Positions 1-6,505 of a DNA stretch of 7,063 bases are shown one piece after another. The notes beneath the pieces were generated by a model that searched no databases, was not told the DNA's origin, and worked only from the letters and a program-made list of their open reading frames with translations. Made by a program: the position numbers and the translations under genes. The stretch comes from Fusobacterium sp. (lineage in GTDB: Bacteria; Fusobacteriota; Fusobacteriia; Fusobacteriales; Fusobacteriaceae), in contig JAHHTB010000089.1 in the NCBI GenBank assembly GCA_020024855.1, positions 1-7,063 on the forward strand. The letters run 5' to 3'. The first letter of the stretch is position 1. Every line of letters begins with the position of its first letter.

Positions 1-81
1 AAGTTGTGAAAATAGCTAAAAAATGCTCCTTTTTTGTGTCGGTAGGTAACAAAAATAAAAGAAGATAAATAAAATATAGAA

Positions 82-110
82 TTGTATAAAATTGTGATAT
101 TAGATATAAT
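82..110 (+). promoter_or_regulatory. Predicted promoter of the PTS regulator gene
   Basis: A -35-like TTGTAT (82-87) lies 17 bases before a perfect -10 TATAAT (105-110). Transcription would start near 117, leaving a leader of about 35 bases before the ATG at 152. This is the best sigma-70-type match upstream of the regulator, and its spacing is ideal. The -10 is embedded in an inverted repeat at 100-114. The call is by consensus only. Confidence 0.65.
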
Positions 111-114
111 CTAA
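100..114. promoter_or_regulatory. Inverted repeat over the regulator's -10 (possible operator)
   Basis: TTAGAT (100-105), three bases ATA, then ATCTAA (109-114) form a perfect inverted repeat with six-base arms. It covers the -10 hexamer of the predicted regulator promoter. A dimeric protein bound here would block RNA polymerase, so autoregulation is a possible role. The arms are AT-rich, so chance occurrence is a real alternative. Confidence 0.3.
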
Positions 115-151
115 AATATGTTTACATAATATTTTTTTAAAGGAGATAAAA

Positions 152-2176
152 ATGCTAACAAGTAAATCTATAGAATTATTAAAATTTTTATTAGATAGAA
201 GAGATAAAGTATCTTTGAAAGAACTAGCTGAGCATTTTAACCTCAGTGAAAGAAGTATTAGATACGAAGTAGAAAAAATAGAAGATAAAATAAAAAAAGA
301 GGACTTTAGACTTATTCTTACAAAAGGTGAATACTCAATAGATGGTTATATATCATTGGAAAAATTTTTAAAAAATAATACTGGATATGTGCCATCTCCT
401 AAAGAAAGAGAATTATATATTTTTTTAAAAATATGTTTTGAAAGGGTAATAAACCAAACAATTATATCTGATGAATTGGAAATAAGTAAGAGTACAATCA
501 AAACTCATTTAAGAGATATAAGAAAAAGTTTGGAAATTTATAATCTTGAATTGGAATTATTACCTAAAAAAGGTCTTATCATAAAAGGAGATGAGGAACA
601 ACTTCGTCAATGTACTTTAAAAGCTATGTACCTTTCTAAAAAACAAAAAAGTAGATTTTTAGATGATGTCATAGAGGGATATTTAAAAAATATTGATGAA
701 GAAGGGCTAAAACTTTTTATTAATTATTGCCAAAAACTGATGGATAAAATAATCTCAGATGAAGCTTATGAAATTATACTAAGGTATCTTACAATGGTCA
801 TCTATTTTAATAGAAAGAATTGTGTGATAGAAAGTATAAAAAATGAAAACTTCTTAAAAGGAACAAAAGAATACGAATCTGTAAATAAATCAAAGGCATT
901 ATTAGAAGGATTTTATGAATTAGAACTTTCAGAGGCTGAATATTTAAAAATAACAGACTATTTTTTAGGAAGCCACACTTATAATATATCATATTCATAT
1001 TATGAAAACTGGGTAGAGATAGAAATTATAGTGAGAAATTTCATAGAAAAGGTTAATAAAGAACTTGATGTTGATATTTCAAATGATGAAACTTTAATTT
1101 TAGGACTAGTAAATCATATAAAGCCCACAATATACAGAATAAAAAATGGTATTGAATTAGAAAATACAATTTATGAAGAAGTAGTAGAAAGTTATCCTAA
1201 AATATTTTCTTTAGTAAAAAGTAGTGTGGGAGAACTCGAAAAATTCATAAATAATAAATTTACAAATGATGAGATAGCATTTTTAACTATTCATTTTAAA
1301 GCAGCTATTGATAGAAATGTAAAAAAGAAAAGAGAAAAAATAAAGGTGTTAATAGTTTGTGGCTCTGGTTATGGAAGCTCAAGACTTTTAGCACAACAGA
1401 TAAAAGATATTTATAGGGTTGAAATTGTAGATACTATTCCAAGATACCTTTTAGAGAAGGTAAATAAAAGAAAAGATATTGATATTATTCTTACCACAGT
1501 TCCTATTGAAGATTTTAAAACAGAAAGACAGATAATAAAAGTTAGTCCTTTATTAACAAAAGAGGATATACAAAAATTAGATAATTATCCAATTCCTAGA
1601 GATAGTAAAAAAATATTATTTTCTGAACTTATAGATGTAATAGAGAAAAATCTAGGAGAAAAAGTTCCAGAAAAATTAAAATTTGGACTAAAGAATTTTT
1701 TAGATACTAAGCTAATAGATGATATTTTTCATAAAAAAGTAACAATTTTTGACCTGTTATCTGAACAGAGAATAAAATTAAAAGGGAAAGCAAAAACATG
1801 GAAAGAAGCTATAACTGAAGCAGGAGAGCTACTTTTAAAAGATGACTGTATAGAAGATGGATATATAGATGATATGATTCAAATAGTGGAAGAATTTGGA
1901 AATTATATTATGCTTGTTCCTAATGTTATTTTTCCTCATGCAAAAGCTAGAGATAAGGTTAAAAAGACGGCATTTTCAATAGTTATGTATGATGAGAAAA
2001 TTGATTTTATAGATGGGCAAAAAATAGATATGGTAATATCTTTCTGTTCTAAAAATGAGAGAGAACACCTTGATGGGTTGATAAATATTATAGAAAAAAT
2101 TGAAGAAAAAAGTCTTAAAGAAAAAATAATGTTATGTAAAAATGCTAAAGATGTGATAAAAAATTTCATAGATTAA
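152..2176 (+). CDS. PRD-domain PTS-regulated transcriptional activator (MtlR/LicR type) with EIIB- and EIIA-like domains
   Basis: This is a 674-residue modular regulator. An N-terminal winged HTH (about 5-60, recognition region near 31-40) is followed by a second Mga-like HTH (about 85-140). PRD1 (about 170-285) and PRD2 (about 286-390) come next, then an EIIB-like domain with the cysteine loop CGSGYGSS (403-410, Cys403) and a C-terminal EIIA-like domain (about 531-674) with FPHAKAR (His596). PRD2 keeps both usual histidines, His322 (NHIKPTIYR) and His381 (FLTIHF). In PRD1 the aligned positions appear to be Thr214 and Thr268. The architecture and length are those of the DNA-binding MtlR/LicR/ManR activators. 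It lacks the short RNA-binding CAT domain of true BglG antiterminators, although such proteins are often labelled BglG family. The start is supported by AAGGAG at 140-145, six bases before the ATG. It precedes the PTS operon it probably activates in response to EIIB/EIIA/HPr phosphorylation. DNA target and inducer are unknown. Confidence 0.93.
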   Translation: MLTSKSIELLKFLLDRRDKVSLKELAEHFNLSERSIRYEVEKIEDKIKKEDFRLILTKGEYSIDGYISLEKFLKNNTGYVPSPKERELYIFLKICFERVINQTIISDELEISKSTIKTHLRDIRKSLEIYNLELELLPKKGLIIKGDEEQLRQCTLKAMYLSKKQKSRFLDDVIEGYLKNIDEEGLKLFINYCQKLMDKIISDEAYEIILRYLTMVIYFNRKNCVIESIKNENFLKGTKEYESVNKSKALLEGFYELELSEAEYLKITDYFLGSHTYNISYSYYENWVEIEIIVRNFIEKVNKELDVDISNDETLILGLVNHIKPTIYRIKNGIELENTIYEEVVESYPKIFSLVKSSVGELEKFINNKFTNDEIAFLTIHFKAAIDRNVKKKREKIKVLIVCGSGYGSSRLLAQQIKDIYRVEIVDTIPRYLLEKVNKRKDIDIILTTVPIEDFKTERQIIKVSPLLTKEDIQKLDNYPIPRDSKKILFSELIDVIEKNLGEKVPEKLKFGLKNFLDTKLIDDIFHKKVTIFDLLSEQRIKLKGKAKTWKEAITEAGELLLKDDCIEDGYIDDMIQIVEEFGNYIMLVPNVIFPHAKARDKVKKTAFSIVMYDEKIDFIDGQKIDMVISFCSKNEREHLDGLINIIEKIEEKSLKEKIMLCKNAKDVIKNFID

Positions 2177-2207
2177 AAAAGGGAGTTATTAAACTCTCTT
2201 TTTTTTT
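2175..2207 (+). terminator. Intrinsic terminator after the regulator gene
   Basis: GGGAGTT (2181-2187) pairs with AACTCTC (2192-2198) through one G-U pair around the loop ATTA. The stem is extended by six A-T pairs (2175-2180 with 2199-2204), and a T run continues to 2207. The A tract on the left could also let it work for reverse-strand transcription. It overlaps the regulator's stop codon and separates the regulator transcript from the PTS operon. Confidence 0.85.
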
Positions 2208-2222
2208 GAATAAAATAGAATC

Positions 2223-2251
2223 TTTCATATATTTTGTGAATGAAATATAAT
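2223..2251 (+). promoter_or_regulatory. Predicted activator-dependent promoter of the PTS operon
   Basis: A perfect -10 TATAAT is at 2246-2251. The hexamer 17 bases upstream, TTTCAT (2223-2228), matches the -35 consensus poorly. A good -10 with a bad -35 is typical of promoters that need an activator, which suits the adjacent PRD regulator. TTTCAT (2223-2228) and ATGAAA (2240-2245) form a perfect six-base inverted repeat with an 11-base centre, filling the -35 to -10 interval. Transcription would start near 2258, giving a leader of about 26 bases. Confidence 0.55.
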
Positions 2252-2267
2252 AAAATTGACAAAAGTG

Positions 2268-2274
2268 AAGGGAG
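2268..2274 (+). promoter_or_regulatory. Ribosome binding site that decides the EIIA start
   Basis: AAGGGAG abuts an in-frame ATG at 2275 with no spacer, which is unworkable for initiation there. The same site lies nine bases before the next in-frame ATG at 2284, an acceptable spacing. The start at 2284 is therefore preferred. Confidence 0.75.
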
Positions 2275-2283
2275 ATGACAAAA

Positions 2284-2721
2284 ATGTTAAAAGAAATATT
2301 AGGAAATAGAATTAATATTGTTGAAAATGTAAAAGATTGGGAAGATGCAATAAGAACAGCAACTAAACCATTAGTAGATGACTTATCTGTAAAAGAATCT
2401 TATTTAGATGCTATGATAAATAATGTAAAAAAATATGGAACATATATAGTTGTAGCTTCAAAAGTAGCGATGCCTCATTCAAGACCAGAAGATGGAGTTA
2501 ATAAAAACTGTCTTGCTCTTTTAAAAATAAATGAGGGAGTTTTCTTTGGAGATGATACAGATGAAGAAGATAGAGTTTATTTAGTTTTTGTTTTAGGAAC
2601 AACAGATAATGACTCACATATAAATACTTTAACTCAACTTATGGAAGTTATAGATGATGAAGAAAAAATAGATAAATTATCAGAAGCAAAAACAATTTCA
2701 GAAATAACAGAGTTATTATAA
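2284..2721 (+). CDS. PTS EIIA component, fructose/mannitol/ascorbate-type EIIA domain
   Basis: This 145-residue cytoplasmic phosphocarrier takes phosphate from HPr and passes it to the EIIB encoded next. It is a single-domain EIIA of the PTS_EIIA_2 fold. The active-site histidine is His65 in AMPHSRPEDGV, and a second conserved histidine (His112, SHINTLTQL) lies in the usual downstream position. Its N-terminal half (W-E-D-A-I, then Y-L-D-A-M) resembles the C-terminal EIIA-like domain of the upstream regulator, so the two are paralogous modules. The annotated start is ATG 2284 rather than ATG 2275 because of ribosome-binding-site spacing; the alternative adds only three residues. It is the first gene of the operon, ends in tandem stops (TAATAA) and is 39 bases from the EIIB start. 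UlaC/SgaA is the nearest named family member by context, but the substrate is unknown. Confidence 0.93.
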   Translation: MLKEILGNRINIVENVKDWEDAIRTATKPLVDDLSVKESYLDAMINNVKKYGTYIVVASKVAMPHSRPEDGVNKNCLALLKINEGVFFGDDTDEEDRVYLVFVLGTTDNDSHINTLTQLMEVIDDEEKIDKLSEAKTISEITELL

Positions 2722-2760
2722 TAAAAATAAATATAGATGAAATTTTAAGGAGGGAATAAA

Positions 2761-3036
2761 ATGGTAAAAATTTTAACAGTATGTGGAAATGGAATAGGAA
2801 GTAGTTTAATGTGTGCAATGAAAATTGAGGAAATTTGTAAAGAAGAGGGAATAGAAGCAGAAGTAGCTTCATCAGATTTCAACTCAGTAGCAGGTAAAGG
2901 AGCAGATTTAATTGTTACAGTAAAACAACTTGCAGACCAATTAAAAGATTATAATGTAGCAGAAATTAGAAGTTATACTAACAAAAAGAAAATTAAAGAA
3001 GATGTGTTAGAAAGAATAAAAGAATTAGTAAAATAA
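2761..3036 (+). CDS. PTS EIIB component, ascorbate/lactose-fold (UlaB/SgaB-like)
   Basis: This 91-residue cytoplasmic EIIB would receive phosphate from EIIA on a cysteine and transfer it to the substrate as it passes through EIIC. The phospho-cysteine is Cys8 in the loop TVCGNGIGSS, directly after the first beta strand as in the UlaB/SgaB and galactitol EIIB groups. The length is normal for a stand-alone EIIB. The start is fixed by a strong AAGGAGGG at 2747-2754, six bases before the ATG. It lies between EIIA and EIIC with no terminator on either side. The EIIB-like domain of the upstream regulator has the related loop CGSGYGSS. The gene ends with tandem stops. Confidence 0.94.
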   Translation: MVKILTVCGNGIGSSLMCAMKIEEICKEEGIEAEVASSDFNSVAGKGADLIVTVKQLADQLKDYNVAEIRSYTNKKKIKEDVLERIKELVK

Positions 3037-3089
3037 TAATTTATCAAAAAATTATGTAACTTTATATTAAACTTTGAGGAGGAAGAGAA

Positions 3090-4460
3090 ATGAACTTTTT
3101 AAGAATTATAGCAAATGATATTTTAACAAGTCCAGCTTTCTTACTTGGGCTTATGTCTTTAGTAGGACTTTTAGCTTTAAGAAAGCCATTTAACAAATTG
3201 ATAACAGGAACATTAAAACCAATTTTAGGATATATAATGTTAGGAGCAGGAGCAAGTTTTATCGTAGCAAATCTTGACCCACTTGGAAAAATGATAGAAA
3301 AGGGATTTGGAATAACAGGGGTTGTACCTAATAATGAGGCTATAACTTCAATAGCTCAAAATCTTCTTGGAAAAGAAACAATGTTTATTCTTGTAACAGG
3401 ACTTTTAATTAATATATTAATAGCAAGAGTAACTAAATTTAAATATATATTCTTAACAGGACATCACAGTTTCTTTATGGCTTGTATGTTCTCAGCTGTT
3501 TTATCAACATCTGGATTAAAAGGTGGAATGTTAGTCTTAGTTGGAGGATTTTTACTTGGAGCTTGGTCAGCAATATCTCCTAGCATTGGTCAAAAATATA
3601 CAGATTTAGTAACTGATGATGATGGAATTGCTTTAGGACATTTTGGTTCATTAGGATATTATTTATCAGCTTTCATTGGGGCAAAAGTAGGAAACAAAGA
3701 AGACAGTACAGAAAATATTGTTATTCCTGAAAAAGTAAACTTCTTAAGAGATAGTACAATATCAACAGCAATAACAATGATAGTATTCTATCTAATTGCA
3801 GCAATAGCAGCAGGACCAGAATATATTCAAACAAATTTATCAAATGGAACTAACTATATAGTATTCTCATTAACATCTGCTTTAAGTTTTGCAGTTGGAG
3901 TAACAATTGTTTATAACGGAGTAAGAATGATATTATCAGAACTTATTCCAGCATTCCAAGGGGTTTCTCAAAAACTTATTCCTAATGCAATACCAGCAGT
4001 TGACTGTGCAGTATTTTTCACTTATGCACCTAATGCAGTTTTAATTGGATTTATTTCATCATTTATAGGTGGAGTAATTGGAATGTTAATTTTAGGAGCA
4101 ACAGGGGCAGTTTTAATTATTCCAGGGCTTGTTCCTCACTTCTTCTGTGGTGCAACAGCTGGAATATATGGAAATGCAACAGGTGGAAAAAAAGGTGCTA
4201 TTGTTGGAGCATTTATAAATGGACTTCTACTTGCTTTCTTACCAGCAGCATTACTTCCAGTTTTAGGAAGTATTGGATTCCAAAATACAACATTTGGTGA
4301 TTTTGACTTTGGTGTATTAGGTATCTTAATAGGAAAAACAGTAGAAAACTTTGGAGAAATAGGAATTTATACAATAATTGCTATACTTCTTGTAATTCTA
4401 ATTGTTCCTAATTTTATAAAAACAAAAACTCATGTAATAAATGCAAAAGATGAGTATTAA
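3090..4460 (+). CDS. PTS EIIC transporter of the ascorbate (UlaA/SgaT) family, substrate uncertain
   Basis: This 456-residue polytopic inner-membrane permease is close to the roughly 465 residues of E. coli UlaA. Hydrophobic segments lie at about 18-30, 37-62, 98-114, 126-140, 145-167, 223-243, 256-285, 308-338, 339-361, 369-395 and 426-443, consistent with the roughly 11 helices of the family. UlaA-family signatures include LTGHHSF (122-128), LGHFGSLGYY (182-191), NKEDS (202-206), GVSQKLIP (291-298), DCAVFF (305-310), YAPNAV (312-317) and LIIPGLVP (342-349). Against E. coli UlaA recalled from memory, His135, His194 and Asp314 correspond to His125, His184 and Asp305 here. Gln195 aligns with Phe185. 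Since that glutamine is reported to contact ascorbate, the cargo may be another sugar or sugar acid. The start has GAGGAGG at 3076-3082, seven bases before the ATG. The gene follows EIIB by 53 bases and precedes the kinase by 34. It is certainly an EIIC of this family, but calling it ascorbate-specific would be unsafe. Confidence 0.93.
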   Translation: MNFLRIIANDILTSPAFLLGLMSLVGLLALRKPFNKLITGTLKPILGYIMLGAGASFIVANLDPLGKMIEKGFGITGVVPNNEAITSIAQNLLGKETMFILVTGLLINILIARVTKFKYIFLTGHHSFFMACMFSAVLSTSGLKGGMLVLVGGFLLGAWSAISPSIGQKYTDLVTDDDGIALGHFGSLGYYLSAFIGAKVGNKEDSTENIVIPEKVNFLRDSTISTAITMIVFYLIAAIAAGPEYIQTNLSNGTNYIVFSLTSALSFAVGVTIVYNGVRMILSELIPAFQGVSQKLIPNAIPAVDCAVFFTYAPNAVLIGFISSFIGGVIGMLILGATGAVLIIPGLVPHFFCGATAGIYGNATGGKKGAIVGAFINGLLLAFLPAALLPVLGSIGFQNTTFGDFDFGVLGILIGKTVENFGEIGIYTIIAILLVILIVPNFIKTKTHVINAKDEY

Positions 4461-4494
4461 TTTTTAAATAAATTTAAACTAGGAAGGAAAAAAT

Positions 4495-5391
4495 ATGAAA
4501 AAAATACTTTGTGTTGGACATTCAGCTTATGATATTACTTATTTATTACCAGATTTTCCAATCGAGAATAGAAAATATAGAGCTCAAGATAGAATAATGG
4601 TAAGTGGTGGGCCAGCAGGTAATGCTTCTTATCTTCTTGGGAAATATGGGGAACAGGTATCTTATATCACAACTTTAGGAAATGATGTTTATGGACGTGA
4701 AATTTTAAATGATTTAAATGAAGTTGGAGTTGATACAAAAAATATAGTTATAAAGGATGAAATTGTAACTCCATGTAGTATTATAATTGCTAATGGAAGT
4801 ACAGGTTCAAGAACTATTATAAATTATAGAGAAGAAAAGAAAGTTGAAGGAGTAGAGTTTAAATATGAAACTTCTCCAGAAATAATTCTTTTTGATGGAC
4901 ATGAATTAGATCTTGCTTTAAGAGCAATAGAAAAATTTCCAAATGCAGTAAAAGTTTTAGATGCTGGGACATATAAAGAGGGAACTAGAGTTTTAGGAAC
5001 TATGGTTGATTATCTTGTATGTTCTGAAGACTTTGCTAGAGACTATTGTGGAATGGAAAAAATAGAAGAAAAAGATTTTGAATATGTTTTAGAAAAATTA
5101 AGAGAACTTAATAAAAATACAATCATAGTTACTTTAGGAGAACGTGGTTCTATTATGAAGAAAGATGGGAAACTTCAAAAGTTCAAAGCATTTAAAACAA
5201 AAGCAGTAGATACAACAGGTGCAGGAGATATATTTCATGGAGCTTTTGTATATGGCTTAAGTAATAATTTCTCTATTGAAAAAAATATTGAATTTGCTTC
5301 AGCATGTGCTTCACTTTCAGTTGAAAAATTAGGGGGAAGAAATTCAATCCCTGAGATAAAAGAAGTATTTGAAAGAATAGAAAGAGGCTAA
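4495..5391 (+). CDS. PfkB/ribokinase-family carbohydrate kinase
   Basis: This 298-residue soluble kinase has the normal length for the family. The N-terminal glycine-rich signature is SGGPAGNAS (37-45). The C-terminal PfkB signature DTTGAGDIFHGAF (239-251) carries the catalytic base Asp245 and the anion hole. ATP-site features include VTLGERGS (212-219). The overall pattern, with KYRA near 27-30, TIINY at 107-111 and GGRNSIP at 280-286, recalls the ketose kinase branch that includes YihV (sulfofructose kinase) and ketohexokinase, but exact specificity cannot be read. It is the last gene of the PTS operon, with AGGAAGG at 4481-4487 before the start and a terminator 19 bases after the stop. Behind a PTS, such a kinase usually adds a second phosphate to an already phosphorylated sugar (as 1-phosphofructokinase or tagatose-6-phosphate kinase do), giving a bisphosphate for an aldolase. 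No aldolase is encoded in this window. A role on a vitamin precursor is less likely. Confidence 0.92.
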   Translation: MKKILCVGHSAYDITYLLPDFPIENRKYRAQDRIMVSGGPAGNASYLLGKYGEQVSYITTLGNDVYGREILNDLNEVGVDTKNIVIKDEIVTPCSIIIANGSTGSRTIINYREEKKVEGVEFKYETSPEIILFDGHELDLALRAIEKFPNAVKVLDAGTYKEGTRVLGTMVDYLVCSEDFARDYCGMEKIEEKDFEYVLEKLRELNKNTIIVTLGERGSIMKKDGKLQKFKAFKTKAVDTTGAGDIFHGAFVYGLSNNFSIEKNIEFASACASLSVEKLGGRNSIPEIKEVFERIERG

Positions 5392-5410
5392 ATAGATATT
5401 TAAAAACTAT

Positions 5411-5455
5411 AAAGGAGTTGTATAAGATTTATAAATCTATACAACTCTTTTGTTT
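5411..5455 (+). terminator. Strong intrinsic terminator after the kinase gene
   Basis: GAGTTGTATA (5415-5424) pairs perfectly with TATACAACTC (5438-5447). The stem is extended inward past one bulged A (5425) by GATT with AATC, and outward by a G-T wobble and three A-T pairs. The T-rich tail TTTTGTTTT runs from 5448 to 5455. The AAAGGAG inside the left arm looks like a ribosome binding site but is part of the stem. It ends the PTS-kinase operon and isolates pdxST. Confidence 0.88.
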
Positions 5456-5513
5456 TGGGTTTAAATTTTATAAAAAATTAAAATGTGTATTAGTACAATT
5501 AAAGCCATAAAGA

Positions 5514-5542
5514 TTGAATAAAAATTTTTATTGTGCAATAAT
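5514..5542 (+). promoter_or_regulatory. Predicted pdxST promoter with extended -10
   Basis: TTGAAT (5514-5519) is followed after 17 bases by AATAAT (5537-5542, five of six consensus bases). It is preceded by the extended -10 dinucleotide TG at 5534-5535. Transcription would start near 5549, giving a leader of about 80 bases. This is the best promoter between the upstream terminator and pdxS. A later TATAAT at 5607-5612 is too close to the ribosome binding site to serve. Confidence 0.6.
5528..5541. promoter_or_regulatory. Inverted repeat over the pdxST -10 (possible operator)
   Basis: TTATTG and CAATAA flank a two-base centre (TG) in a perfect inverted repeat with six-base arms. It overlaps the extended -10 of the predicted pdxST promoter, where a bound dimer would repress. 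No regulator gene such as a MocR-type pdxR is present in the window to assign to it. Confidence 0.35.
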
Positions 5543-5561
5543 GAATACAGATAAAAGATAC

Positions 5562-5573
5562 ATCAGCGCTGAT
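5562..5573. promoter_or_regulatory. Perfect palindrome in the pdxS leader (possible operator)
   Basis: ATCAGCGCTGAT is a perfect 12-base palindrome just downstream of the predicted transcription start. It has a GC-rich core (CAGCGCTG) in an otherwise very AT-rich leader. As RNA it could form only a four-pair stem with a GCGC loop, so a DNA site for a dimeric regulator is the more natural reading. The function is inferred. Confidence 0.4.
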
Positions 5574-5585
5574 TTTATTAAATAT

Positions 5586-5603
5586 TAATCAAAAAATAAT
5601 CAA
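5586..5603. repeat. Short direct repeat in the pdxS leader
   Basis: TAATCAA occurs at 5586-5592 and again at 5597-5603, a period of 11 bases or about one helical turn. The pair is flanked by AATATT at 5581-5586 and 5602-5607. It lies 13 bases upstream of the pdxS ribosome binding site. Direct repeats are the kind of site bound by MocR-family regulators of vitamin B6 genes, but the sequence is simple and AT-rich, so chance is possible. Confidence 0.3.
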
Positions 5604-5628
5604 TATTATAATAAAAGGAGAGAGAAAG

Positions 5629-6504
<876 letters not shown>

Positions 6505-6505
6505 T

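Noticed and set aside
4..10. TTGTGA recurring at 4-9, 92-97 and 2234-2239 as a shared regulator site
   Set aside because: A six-base AT-rich word recurring three times in upstream regions of this composition is expected by chance, and the flanks do not agree.
18..35. A6-tgctcc-T6 near the left edge as a terminator of an upstream gene
   Set aside because: The stem would be A-T pairs only, with no GC pair, so it is too weak to call. No upstream coding end can be recognised either.
3..68. Short open stretch at the left edge (GTT to TAA) as the tail of an upstream gene
   Set aside because: It gives about 21 residues with no recognisable motif, in a region that looks like an intergenic leader.
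152..2176. Reading the regulator as an RNA-binding BglG/SacY antiterminator
   Set aside because: The N-terminus is an HTH domain rather than the short CAT RNA-binding domain. The terminator before the operon has no evident competing antiterminator (RAT) hairpin and lies upstream of the operon promoter.
2275..2283. Earlier in-frame ATG for the EIIA gene
   Set aside because: The ribosome binding site AAGGGAG touches this ATG with no spacer, while ATG 2284 has a workable nine-base spacing.
2648..2872. Reverse-strand open frames (also at 807-998, 1936-2169 and 5961-6170)
   Set aside because: They lie antisense to well-supported genes, have low-complexity leucine/phenylalanine/isoleucine-rich translations typical of AT-rich shadows, and match no family I recognise.
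4495..5391. PfkB-family kinase as a pyridoxal kinase serving the nearby pdxST
   Set aside because: Its motifs fit the sugar kinase branch, it is co-transcribed with a PTS rather than with pdxST, and a terminator separates them.
5607..5612. Perfect TATAAT before pdxS as a promoter -10
   Set aside because: A start about seven bases downstream would fall on the ribosome binding site (5616-5620), leaving almost no leader. I also see no -35-like hexamer at the right distance.
5456..5628. A riboswitch in the pdxS leader
   Set aside because: The predicted leader is only about 80 bases, very AT-rich, and shows no multi-helix fold or known aptamer signature.
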